Shown: piece by piece, positions 1 through 5,416 of the stretch | Layout: each line of letters starts with the position of its first letter | Position numbering within the stretch: the stretch's first letter is position 1 | Assembly (NCBI GenBank): GCA_003500955.1 | Contig: DNQP01000180.1 | Span: 9,310 to 15,973 of the forward strand | Origin: Curvibacter sp. | GTDB lineage: Bacteria > Pseudomonadota > Gammaproteobacteria > Burkholderiales > Burkholderiaceae_C | Reading direction: 5' to 3' | Length of the DNA: 6,664 nucleotides | Program-made: the position numbers and the translations under genes | Notes under the pieces: generated by a model | Databases searched by the model: none | What the model saw: the letters and a program-made list of their open reading frames with translations, nothing else | What the model was told of the DNA's origin: nothing

Positions 1-21
1 ACCAGGCTGCGCTACGCCCCG
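1..21 (-). tRNA. tRNA-Pro, 5' end only (truncated by window edge)
   Basis: The minus strand read from base 21 down to base 1 begins CGGGGCGTAGCGC and continues AGCCTGGT. This fits a 7-nt acceptor arm (CGGGGCG), T8-A9, a D-stem GCGC and the start of a D-loop with the conserved GG. A tRNA starting with C1 and carrying GTAGCGCAGCCTGGT matches the 5' part of bacterial proline tRNAs; E. coli proL has almost the same D-arm. The anticodon, T-arm and 3' acceptor strand lie outside the window, so the anticodon cannot be read and the Pro identity is an inference. A -10 box with a GC-rich discriminator lies just upstream. The gene is divergent from aat. Confidence 0.8.
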
Positions 22-32
22 ACTGAGCGCGT

Positions 33-38
33 ATTCTA
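33..38 (-). promoter_or_regulatory. -10 element of the tRNA-Pro promoter
   Basis: The minus strand carries TAGAAT here, 5 of 6 matches to the sigma-70 -10 box. The 11 nt between it and the first tRNA base put the transcription start about 4-5 nt before the mature 5' end. The segment after the box contains GCGC, the GC-rich discriminator typical of stable-RNA promoters under stringent control. No convincing -35 hexamer is visible at 16-18 bp spacing. The assignment therefore rests on the -10 box and its position. Confidence 0.5.
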
Positions 39-81
39 CCGGGCGGGCTGCGCGTCTCCGCCCATGCGCTAAAGTTTCTGC

Positions 82-846
82 ATGCGTGCGCGCCCATTCC
101 CACTGCCCTGGCTGGAGCCCGGCGAAGATTTCCCGCCCGTCGAGCAGGCCTGGGGTCGCGGCTCCGACGCGCCAGGCCTGCTGGCCGCTGGTGGCAGTCT
201 GGATGTCGACACCCTGCGCAACGCCTACGCCCACGGCATCTTCCCCTGGTTCAGCCCGGGCCAGCCCATCCTCTGGTGGAGTACCGACCCGCGCATGGTG
301 CTGAAGGTGGACGAGTTCCGCCTGCACCGATCCCTGCGCAAGACGCTGCAGAAATTCGTGAGCGCACCGGGCTGCGAGATCCGTGTCGACTCCGCCTTCC
401 AGGAAGTGATCAGCGCCTGTGCCGGCAGCCCGCGGCCCGGACAGGATGGCACCTGGATCGTCCCGGCCATGGTGCAGGCTTATATCGCCCTGCACCGCGC
501 GGGTCATGCCCACAGTGTCGAGACCTGGGTGGATGGCCAGCTGGTCGGCGGTTTGTACTGCGTGTCCCTGGGGCGCGCGGTGTACGGTGAGTCGATGTTC
601 GCGCGCGCCAGCGACGCCTCCAAGATCTCGCTGGCGGCGCTGGTGGCCTTCTGCCGCGCGCATGAGATTGCCCTGATCGACTGCCAGCAAAACACGTCCC
701 ACCTGGCCTCGCTGGGCGCGCAGGAAATTCCCCGTGTGGATTTTCTGCGCCACATCGATGCGGCTCACCAGCTGCCGAGCCCCCGCTGGCAGTTCCTGCC
801 CCTATACTGGCAACAACTGCTGACGCCCCCCACGGAAACCACGTGA
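82..846 (+). CDS. aat: Leucyl/phenylalanyl-tRNA--protein transferase
   Basis: Cytoplasmic enzyme that moves Leu or Phe from its tRNA onto the N-terminal Arg or Lys of a protein, creating a primary N-degron for ClpS-ClpAP. The 254-aa product is slightly longer than the E. coli enzyme (234 aa). Visible family marks are [12 protein letters not shown] (8-19), GLLAAGGSL (32-40), [10 protein letters not shown] (48-57), WWSTDPR (65-71), GESMF (169-173), ASK (179-181), LIDCQ (198-202) and [11 protein letters not shown] (208-218). By alignment from memory, Glu170, Asp200 and Gln202 correspond to E. coli catalytic residues Glu156, Asp186 and Gln188, so the enzyme looks intact. The ATG at 82 gives the expected N-terminus, but no Shine-Dalgarno sequence precedes it. 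The stop codon overlaps the GTG of bpt, so the two genes are co-transcribed and probably translationally coupled. Confidence 0.96.
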   Translation: MRARPFPLPWLEPGEDFPPVEQAWGRGSDAPGLLAAGGSLDVDTLRNAYAHGIFPWFSPGQPILWWSTDPRMVLKVDEFRLHRSLRKTLQKFVSAPGCEIRVDSAFQEVISACAGSPRPGQDGTWIVPAMVQAYIALHRAGHAHSVETWVDGQLVGGLYCVSLGRAVYGESMFARASDASKISLAALVAFCRAHEIALIDCQQNTSHLASLGAQEIPRVDFLRHIDAAHQLPSPRWQFLPLYWQQLLTPPTETT

Positions 847-1613
847 CGCACCTCAAGGATCTGCCTCTCCAGAGCCTGCAGTTCTATGCTACGGCACCCT
901 ACCCGTGCAGCTATCTGGGCGGGCGGCTGGCGCGCTCGCAGGTGGCCACCCCCAGCCACCTGATCAACAACTCCACCTATTCCGGACTCGTCGCCCAAGG
1001 CTTTCGCCGCAGCGGCATGTTCACCTATCGCCCGCACTGCGACGGTTGTCAGGCCTGTGTGCCTTTGCGGGTGCGCGTGCCGGACTTTCAGCCCAATCGC
1101 AGCCAGCGCCGAGCCTGGAAACAGCACCAGCACCTTCAAGCCCGGGTCTCGCGCCTGTGCTTCGTGCCCGAGCATTACCAGCTGTATTTGCGCTACCAGA
1201 ACGGCCGGCATGCCGGCGGCGGCATGGACCAGGACAGCATCGACCAGTACACCCAGTTCCTGCTGCAAAGCCGTGTCAATTCGCGCCTGGTCGAGTTCCG
1301 CGAGGGCATGCCCGACGACAGCCCCGGCCCACTGCGCATGGTCTCGGTGCTGGACGTGCTCGACGATGGTCTGTCCGCCGTCTACACCTTCTATGACCCC
1401 GACGTGGCAGCCAGCTATGGCACCTACAGCGTGCTGTGGCAGATCGAACAGGCGCGCCAGCTCGGGCTGTCACACGTCTATCTGGGCTACTGGATCCAGG
1501 ACAGCCCCAAGATGAACTACAAGGCCCGCTACGCCCCACACGAGGTGCTGCTCCAGGGGCGCTGGCAGCCCATGGCCCTGCTCAAGGGCGACATGTCGAA
1601 CCCCAAAGAGTGA
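843..1613 (+). CDS. bpt: Aspartate/glutamate leucyltransferase (bacterial arginyltransferase family)
   Basis: Bpt (also annotated ate) transfers Leu from Leu-tRNA to proteins with N-terminal Asp or Glu. It extends the N-degron pathway to acidic N-termini and feeds the same ClpS-ClpAP route as Aat. The 256-aa product has the ATE N-terminal domain with [14 protein letters not shown] (12-25) and Y-R-P-H-C-x2-C-x2-C-V-P (62-74). Cys22, Cys66, Cys69 and Cys72 form the conserved cysteine cluster. The C-terminal acyltransferase-fold domain has AVYTFYDPD (179-187), [14 protein letters not shown] (191-204) and [21 protein letters not shown] (214-234), typical of the family. The start is GTG at 843, inside the aat stop codon (4-nt GTGA overlap); it gives the usual N-terminal length. 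No strong ribosome binding site is present, which fits coupling to aat translation. Confidence 0.95.
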   Translation: MTHLKDLPLQSLQFYATAPYPCSYLGGRLARSQVATPSHLINNSTYSGLVAQGFRRSGMFTYRPHCDGCQACVPLRVRVPDFQPNRSQRRAWKQHQHLQARVSRLCFVPEHYQLYLRYQNGRHAGGGMDQDSIDQYTQFLLQSRVNSRLVEFREGMPDDSPGPLRMVSVLDVLDDGLSAVYTFYDPDVAASYGTYSVLWQIEQARQLGLSHVYLGYWIQDSPKMNYKARYAPHEVLLQGRWQPMALLKGDMSNPKE

Positions 1614-1648
1614 TTTCACGAGATAAAATCGGGAGCCCTAAGCAGGAG
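1612..1648 (+). promoter_or_regulatory. Possible promoter/operator and RBS ahead of the IclR gene
   Basis: The gap between bpt and the IclR gene holds TAAAAT at 1624-1629 (5 of 6 matches to a -10 box) without a recognisable -35 at normal spacing. An inverted repeat, GATTT (1612-1616) and AAATC (1626-1630) separated by 9 nt, overlaps it and could be an autoregulatory operator, as IclR proteins often repress themselves. The ribosome binding site AGGAG (1644-1648) sits 7 nt before the ATG. The RBS is clear; the promoter and operator are weak inferences, and readthrough from aat-bpt is equally possible. Confidence 0.35.
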
Positions 1649-1655
1649 CGCCCCG

Positions 1656-2447
1656 ATGAAGAAAAAAGACCCGGATGCCGTTGCCACACCCACCGTGCAG
1701 GTGATCGAGCGCATGTTCACCCTGATGGATGTGCTGGCCACGCGTGAGGACGCCATCTCGCTCAAGGAAATCAGCGAGAAGACCGGGTTGCACCCTTCCA
1801 CCGCCCATCGCATCCTCAACGATCTGGCCAGCGGGCGCTATGTCGACCGCCCCCAGCCCGGCACCTACCGCCTGGGCATGCGCCTGCTGGAACTGGGCAA
1901 TCTGGTCAAGGCCCGCCTGAACGTGCGCGATGCAGCCATTGCCCCCATGCGCGAACTGCACCGGCAGATCCAGCAACCGGTGAACCTGAGCATGCGCCAG
2001 GGCGACGAGATCGTCTACATCGAGCGCGCCTACAGCGAACGCTCGGGCATGCAGGTGGTGCGCGCCATCGGCGGCCGCGCCCCGCTGCACCTGACCTCCG
2101 TGGGCAAGCTCTTCCTGGCCGATGACGATCCGCAGCGCGTGCGCGCCTACGCCACACGCACCGGGCTGGCCGGCCACACCAAGAACAGCATCACCCAGCT
2201 GCCCGTGCTGGAGCGCGAGCTCTCCAAGGTGCGCCAGTACGGCGTGGCCCACGACGATGAGGAGCTGGAACTGGGTGTGCACTGCATGGCCGCCGGCATC
2301 CACGACGACCAAGGCAAGCTGGTGGCCGGTCTCTCGATCTCGGCGCCGACCGGCCGGCTGGACAAGGACTGGCTGCCCAAGCTGCAGGCCATTGCCAGCG
2401 AGATCTCGCGCATGCTGGGCTACCAGGCGGGCGCCGAGAAACGCTGA
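1656..2447 (+). CDS. IclR-family transcriptional regulator
   Basis: DNA-binding regulator of 263 aa, the usual IclR size. The N-terminal winged helix-turn-helix spans about 12-72: VQVIERMFTLMDVLA is helix 1, ISLKEISEKTGLHPSTAHRI (35-54) is the helix-turn-helix, and LASGRYVDRPQPGTYRLG (57-74) is the wing. A linker helix and the GAF-like effector domain follow (about 80-255), with VYIERAYSERSGMQ (120-133), APLHLTSVGKLFLA (142-155) and the C-terminal signature DDEELELGVHCMAAGIHDDQ (200-219). Cys210 is the family's conserved cysteine near the effector pocket. The protein looks complete, with a good RBS. The gene lies 42 nt after bpt on the same strand and ends in a hairpin. Members control aromatic catabolism, glyoxylate shunt or other metabolism; no catabolic gene is adjacent, so neither target nor ligand can be inferred. 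Confidence 0.93.
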   Translation: MKKKDPDAVATPTVQVIERMFTLMDVLATREDAISLKEISEKTGLHPSTAHRILNDLASGRYVDRPQPGTYRLGMRLLELGNLVKARLNVRDAAIAPMRELHRQIQQPVNLSMRQGDEIVYIERAYSERSGMQVVRAIGGRAPLHLTSVGKLFLADDDPQRVRAYATRTGLAGHTKNSITQLPVLERELSKVRQYGVAHDDEELELGVHCMAAGIHDDQGKLVAGLSISAPTGRLDKDWLPKLQAIASEISRMLGYQAGAEKR

Positions 2448-2469
2448 GGGGCGCCGCAGCGCCCCTCAG
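2444..2469. terminator. Hairpin between convergent iclR-type gene and pbpG
   Basis: CTGAGGGGCGC (2444-2454) pairs perfectly with GCGCCCCTCAG (2459-2469) around a 4-nt loop CGCA. The 11-bp stem overlaps the IclR stop codon (2445-2447) and lies 24 nt beyond the pbpG stop. Its position between convergent genes suggests a shared bidirectional terminator. No T-tract follows on the plus strand and only a short TTT follows on the minus strand, so factor-independent termination may be inefficient. It could also protect 3' ends. Confidence 0.6.
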
Positions 2470-2493
2470 AATCACAATCGGCGATAACTCGCG

Positions 2494-3522
2494 TCAGAGC
2501 AGGCGCGTTGCCTGCGCTTCCGTGCGGTTGTCGGTCACCGGCACGATCCGCTGCTTGGCAGGGATGGACTCGACCCAGCGACGCACCCGCTCGGCATCAC
2601 CGAGGCGGCTGAGCTTGCCGGCCGAATCCAGGAACACCATGATCACATTGCGGCCGGCCACCTTGGCCTGCATGACCAGGCACTGCCCGGCCTCGGAGAT
2701 GTAGCCGGTCTTCTGCAGACCGATTTCCCAGCGCGGATTGAGCACCAGGCGGTTGGTGTTGCTGAACATCAGCTTGCGCCGCCCGTCGGCGACCTGATGG
2801 GCGCGGGAGGTGGAGTAATCGCGCAGCAGCTCGTCTTCCGAAGCCACGTCCACCAGCACGGCCAGATCGCGGGCGCTGGACCTGTTCTTGCTGGACAGAC
2901 CCGTGGGCTCGACAAAGCGCGTGTCCTGCATGCCCAGCAGTTGCGCCTTGGCGTTCATCATCTCGACAAACACGTCCAGCCCGCCGGGATAGGTGCGGCC
3001 CAGGGCATGGGCCGCACGGTTCTCGCTGGACATCAGGGCCAGGTGCAGCAGCTCGCCCCGGGTCAGGGTGGCGCCGACGCGCAGGCGCGAGGCACTGCCC
3101 TTCTCGGTGTCCACGTCGTCACGGGTGATGGTGATGGCTTCGTCCAGCGGCAGCTCCGCCTCGCTGATCAGCAAGGCCGTCATGAGCTTGGTCAGCGAAG
3201 CGATGGGCAGCACGGCCTCTTCGTTCTTGCTGAACAGCACTTCCTGGGTCTCCTGGTCCACCACGTAGGCGACGCTGGAACGCAGGTCCAGCGGGTCACG
3301 GGTGCCATGCAGGCCGGCACGCATGGCATCGGAGGGACGCGCCGGGCGTACCACGCGTGCGCTGCGTTTGGCATAGGCCTTGCGCTGGGTCTCGGCTGTG
3401 CTCTTGTTGGCAGAGGCTTGCTTGCCAGTCCCTTGAGACTGGGCGGTGGCTGCCGTGGGAACGGCGGCCAGCATCGCCAGCACGACCGAACCCACCCAGA
3501 AAAAATGACGCAAATGTTTCAC
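2494..3522 (-). CDS. pbpG: D-alanyl-D-alanine endopeptidase, PBP7 family
   Basis: Periplasmic serine peptidase of the low-molecular-mass penicillin-binding protein class (peptidase S11). It cleaves D-Ala-mDAP cross-links in peptidoglycan and so acts in wall remodelling. Counted from the GTG at 3522 (342 aa), the active-site motifs are SLTK (109-112, nucleophile Ser109), SEN (166-168) and KTG (271-273), in the correct order and spacing. Other family marks are NRAAHALGRTYPGG, EPTGLSSKNRSSARDL and TGYISEAGQCLVMQA. A signal peptide has a basic start (VKHLRH), a hydrophobic core and a likely cut after Ala27 (AATA/QSQ). A basic, Ala/Lys-rich, probably disordered linker (about 28-65) precedes the catalytic domain. 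The start was placed at this GTG because AGGGG (3530-3534) lies 7 nt before it; an in-frame TTG at 3543 would put MWCRGVP ahead of the signal peptide. The gene lies downstream of leuA on the same strand, with a structured leader between. Confidence 0.93.
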   Translation of the reverse strand: MKHLRHFFWVGSVVLAMLAAVPTAATAQSQGTGKQASANKSTAETQRKAYAKRSARVVRPARPSDAMRAGLHGTRDPLDLRSSVAYVVDQETQEVLFSKNEEAVLPIASLTKLMTALLISEAELPLDEAITITRDDVDTEKGSASRLRVGATLTRGELLHLALMSSENRAAHALGRTYPGGLDVFVEMMNAKAQLLGMQDTRFVEPTGLSSKNRSSARDLAVLVDVASEDELLRDYSTSRAHQVADGRRKLMFSNTNRLVLNPRWEIGLQKTGYISEAGQCLVMQAKVAGRNVIMVFLDSAGKLSRLGDAERVRRWVESIPAKQRIVPVTDNRTEAQATRLL

Positions 3523-3541
3523 CGGCACGCCCCTGCACCAC

Positions 3542-3573
3542 AAAAAAACGGGTGCCTGGGAAACATGACACCG
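3542..3573 (-). terminator. Terminator-like hairpin with T7 in the leuA-pbpG gap
   Basis: On the minus strand CGGTGTC (3573-3567) can pair with GGCACCCG (3556-3549), allowing one bulged C and one G-T pair, around a 10-nt loop. Seven T residues follow directly (3548-3542). This is a moderate intrinsic terminator. It may end the leuA transcript 90 nt past its stop codon. It also lies only 19 nt before the pbpG start, so any pbpG transcript from upstream must pass through it. CCCAGGC occurs twice in the segment, at 3576-3582 and 3555-3561, leaving room for alternative folds. Confidence 0.55.
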
Positions 3574-3584
3574 CCTGGGGTGAG

Positions 3585-3613
3585 GTTATACCGAAAATAC
3601 TATGCAGGATCAA
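3585..3613 (-). promoter_or_regulatory. Sigma-70 promoter candidate for pbpG
   Basis: On the minus strand TTGATC (3613-3608, 4 of 6 matches to TTGACA) is followed after exactly 17 bp by TATAAC (3590-3585, 5 of 6 matches to TATAAT). This is the best promoter match in the window. It predicts a start near 3578 and a leader of about 55 nt before the pbpG GTG. The T7 hairpin falls inside that leader. Confidence 0.5.
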
Positions 3614-3662
3614 GCACTTGGCGTCGTTTTCTCAACACATCCTTACAAGTTACGAAATCTGC

Positions 3663-5201
3663 TTACCCTTGCGCCGCGACACGGTCGGCCTTGCTGTGCA
3701 GTTTGTTGAGGGCGCTCAGATAGGCCTTGGCAGACGCCACGACGATATCGGGGTCTGCCCCCACCCCATTGACCACGCGGCCGCTGTTCTGCAGGCGCAC
3801 GGTCACCTCGCCCTGGCTCTCGGTGGAGCCGCTGATGGCGTTGACCGAGTACAGCACCATCTCCGCACCGCTCTTGATGTGCGACTCGATGGCCTTGAGT
3901 GACGCGTCGACCGGGCCATTGCCGTCGGACTCGCCATGCACCTCCTTGCCATCCACCGTGAACACGATGGCGGCGTGCGGCTTCTCCCCCGTTTCGCTGT
4001 GTTGCGCCAGGGAGACAAAGCCATACTGTTCCTTCTCGCTCGTGACGCTCTCATCGCTCACCAAGGCCAGGATGTCCTCGTCGAAGATCTCGCTCTTGCG
4101 GTCCGCCAGCTCCTTGAAGCGGGCAAAGGCGGTGTTGAGCTCGGTCTCGCTCTCCAGCGCGACGCCCAGGTCCTGCAGGCGTTGCTTGAAGGCGTTGCGG
4201 CCGGACAGCTTGCCCAGCACGATCTTGTTGGCGCTCCAGCCCACATCCTCGGCCCGCATGATCTCGTAGGTGTCGCGCGCCTTGAGCACGCCGTCCTGGT
4301 GGATGCCGGAGGCATGGGCAAAGGCGTTGGCGCCGACCACCGCCTTGTTGGGTTGCACCACGAAGCCCGTGGTCTGGCTCACCATGCGGCTGGCCGGCAC
4401 GATCTGCGAGGTGTCGATGCCGACGTCCAGGCTGAAGTAGTCACGACGCGTGCGCACGGCCATGACGATCTCCTCAAGACTGCAGTTGCCGGCGCGCTCG
4501 CCCAAGCCGTTGATCGTGCACTCGACCTGGCGGGCACCGCCGATCTTCACACCCGCGAGCGAGTTGGCCACGGCCATGCCCAGGTCGTTATGGCAATGCA
4601 CGGACCAGACCGCCTTGTCGGAATTGGGCACGCGCTCGCGCAAGGTCTTGATGAATTCGCCGTAGAGCTCGGGGATGGCATAGCCCACGGTGTCGGGGAT
4701 GTTGATGGTGGTCGCCCCTTCCTGGATGACGGCCTCGACGACGCGACACAGGAAATCCATCTCGGAACGGTAGCCGTCCTCGGCACTGAACTCCACATCG
4801 GCCACCTGGTTGCGCGCGAAGCGCACCGCCAGCTTGGCCTGCTCCAGCACCTGCTCGGGGCTCATGCGCAGCTTCTTCTCCATATGCAGCGGCGAGGTGG
4901 CGATGAAGGTGTGGATGCGGGCCCGGTTGGCGCCCTTGAGGGCCTCGGCGGCGCGCGAGATGTCACGGTCGTTGGCGCGCGACAGCGAGCAGATCGTGGA
5001 GTCCTTGATCGCGTTGGCAATCGCCTGCACGGCCTCGAAATCGCCATTCGAGCTGGCGGCAAAGCCGGCCTCGATCACGTCGACTTTCAGGCGCTCGAGC
5101 TGGCGGGCGATGCGCAGCTTCTCGTCCTTGGTCATGGACGCGCCGGGCGACTGCTCGCCATCGCGCAAGGTGGTGTCGAAAATGATCAGTTTGTCAGCCA
5201 T
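3663..5201 (-). CDS. leuA: 2-isopropylmalate synthase
   Basis: First committed enzyme of leucine biosynthesis: it condenses acetyl-CoA with 2-ketoisovalerate to give 2-isopropylmalate, in the cytoplasm. The 512-aa product is close to E. coli LeuA (523 aa). The N-terminal HMGL-like TIM barrel (about 4-275) has the signature [12 protein letters not shown] (12-23) with Arg13 and metal ligand Asp14, metal-binding HCHNDLGMA (202-210; His202, His204) and the NGLGERAGN loop (231-239; Asn239). The linker contains [16 protein letters not shown] (290-305). A C-terminal LeuA regulatory domain (about 390-500), the site of leucine feedback inhibition in this family, includes [10 protein letters not shown] and [21 protein letters not shown]. 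The ATG at 5201 has an excellent AGGAG (5212-5208) 6 nt upstream. The upstream gap carries a leucine-rich leader peptide and a terminator, so attenuation by leucine is predicted. Upstream ilvC makes a precursor of its substrate. Confidence 0.97.
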   Translation of the reverse strand: MADKLIIFDTTLRDGEQSPGASMTKDEKLRIARQLERLKVDVIEAGFAASSNGDFEAVQAIANAIKDSTICSLSRANDRDISRAAEALKGANRARIHTFIATSPLHMEKKLRMSPEQVLEQAKLAVRFARNQVADVEFSAEDGYRSEMDFLCRVVEAVIQEGATTINIPDTVGYAIPELYGEFIKTLRERVPNSDKAVWSVHCHNDLGMAVANSLAGVKIGGARQVECTINGLGERAGNCSLEEIVMAVRTRRDYFSLDVGIDTSQIVPASRMVSQTTGFVVQPNKAVVGANAFAHASGIHQDGVLKARDTYEIMRAEDVGWSANKIVLGKLSGRNAFKQRLQDLGVALESETELNTAFARFKELADRKSEIFDEDILALVSDESVTSEKEQYGFVSLAQHSETGEKPHAAIVFTVDGKEVHGESDGNGPVDASLKAIESHIKSGAEMVLYSVNAISGSTESQGEVTVRLQNSGRVVNGVGADPDIVVASAKAYLSALNKLHSKADRVAAQG

Positions 5202-5248
5202 TTTTTGCTCCTGTTCGCTGGGCGCCCGCAGTTCGAAAACGAAAACCT

Positions 5249-5284
5249 AAAACAAAAGGCCCGCTGCGGGTGCATACGGGCCTT
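5249..5284 (-). terminator. Attenuator terminator hairpin upstream of leuA
   Basis: On the minus strand AAGGCCCG (5284-5277) pairs perfectly with CGGGCCTT (5263-5256) around a 13-nt loop. TTTTGTTTT (5257-5249) follows. This 8-bp GC-rich stem plus T-tract is a canonical intrinsic terminator. It lies 48 nt before the leuA ATG and 19 nt after the stop of the leucine-rich leader peptide, which suggests it works as the leu attenuator and not simply as the end of pssA transcription. Confidence 0.8.
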
Positions 5285-5348
5285 GGTTGGGAATGCGCGC
5301 GCGCTACCGGATCCGCCCGTGTTGGCAGGGAAGCAGTAGGGCTAGCGC
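5274..5348 (-). promoter_or_regulatory. leu attenuator: alternative pairings of the leader RNA
   Basis: Three mutually exclusive pairings are visible on the minus strand. In 1:2, GCGCTA (5348-5343) pairs with TAGCGC (5306-5301), and the adjoining GCCC (5342-5339) pairs with GGGC (5318-5315), with 8 nt bulged out. In 2:3, ACACGGGC (5322-5315) pairs at 7 of 8 positions with GCCCGTAT (5281-5274). Pairing 3:4 is the terminator. Segment 1 lies in the Leu codons of the leader peptide. A ribosome stalled there for lack of Leu-tRNA would block 1:2, free segment 2 to take the 5' arm of the terminator, and let transcription reach leuA. Pairings are seen by eye; the mechanism is inferred from classical amino acid attenuators. 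Confidence 0.65.
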
Positions 5349-5360
5349 AAGGAATTTCAT
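5304..5360 (-). CDS. leuL: leu operon leader peptide (18 aa)
   Basis: Short open frame read on the minus strand from ATG (5360-5358) to TAG (5306-5304): MKFLALALLLPCQHGRIR. Five of 18 codons are Leu, in a tight run (positions 4, 6, 8, 9, 10), encoded CTT, CTA, CTA, CTG, CTT. Neighbouring genes use mostly CTG and CTC for Leu, so two CTA codons in so short a frame stand out. The stop lies 19 nt before the terminator hairpin ahead of leuA. Translation of the Leu run would sense charged Leu-tRNA, and the peptide itself probably has no function. GAGG lies only 2 nt before the ATG, closer than normal; an in-frame TTG at 5378 is an alternative start. The symbol leuL is used by analogy to enteric leader peptides. 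Confidence 0.7.
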   Translation of the reverse strand: MKFLALALLLPCQHGRIR

Positions 5361-5393
5361 GGCCTCAATGTAGCACAAAAGCTCTGGCAGGTG

Positions 5394-5416
5394 ATAGCGA
5401 TACGCTATACCGGTAT
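5394..5416. repeat. Two overlapping inverted repeats between pssA and the leu leader
   Basis: ATAGCG-ATA-CGCTAT (5394-5408) is a perfect 6-bp inverted repeat with a 3-nt centre; GGT/ACC extends it outward if one base is bulged. ATACCGGTAT (5407-5416) is a perfect 10-bp palindrome overlapping its edge and touching the pssA stop codon. No T-tract follows on either strand. The position, 34 nt upstream of the leader peptide, suits an operator for the leu promoter or a 3' stem of pssA mRNA. No known binding consensus was recognised. Confidence 0.35.

Noticed and set aside
1..72. Open plus-strand frame ending at TAA 70-72, possible C-terminus of an upstream gene
   Set aside because: Its first 21 bases are the complement of a tRNA gene and the next stretch is that tRNA's promoter; the encoded residues match no family.
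1638..2312. Minus-strand open frame of 224 codons opposite the IclR gene
   Set aside because: It is a GC-driven shadow; the plus strand has a full IclR protein with a good RBS.
2797..3723. Plus-strand open frame of 308 codons opposite pbpG
   Set aside because: It overlaps all three PBP active-site motifs encoded on the minus strand, has shadow-like Gly/Gln/His/Val composition and no family signature.
5249..5284. Hairpin interpreted only as the pssA terminator
   Set aside because: It lies more than 130 nt past the pssA stop, after a Leu-rich leader frame and within an alternative-pairing system next to leuA, so attenuation explains it better, although it would also stop pssA readthrough.
5293..5303. 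Alternating TGCGCGCGCGC tract as a possible Z-DNA or repeat element
   Set aside because: It is too short to support a separate call; part of it serves in the 1:2 pairing of the leu attenuator.
3936..5339. Long plus-strand open frame of 467 codons opposite leuA
   Set aside because: It is a shadow of leuA: low-complexity His/Ala/Gly/Leu/Val composition, no recognisable family, and the opposite strand encodes a clear full-length LeuA. Long antisense frames are common in GC-rich DNA.
5202..5416. Protein-free riboswitch or T-box upstream of leuA
   Set aside because: No T-box (TGGNACCGCG-like) sequence or known aptamer core was seen; the Leu-rich leader peptide accounts for the terminator.
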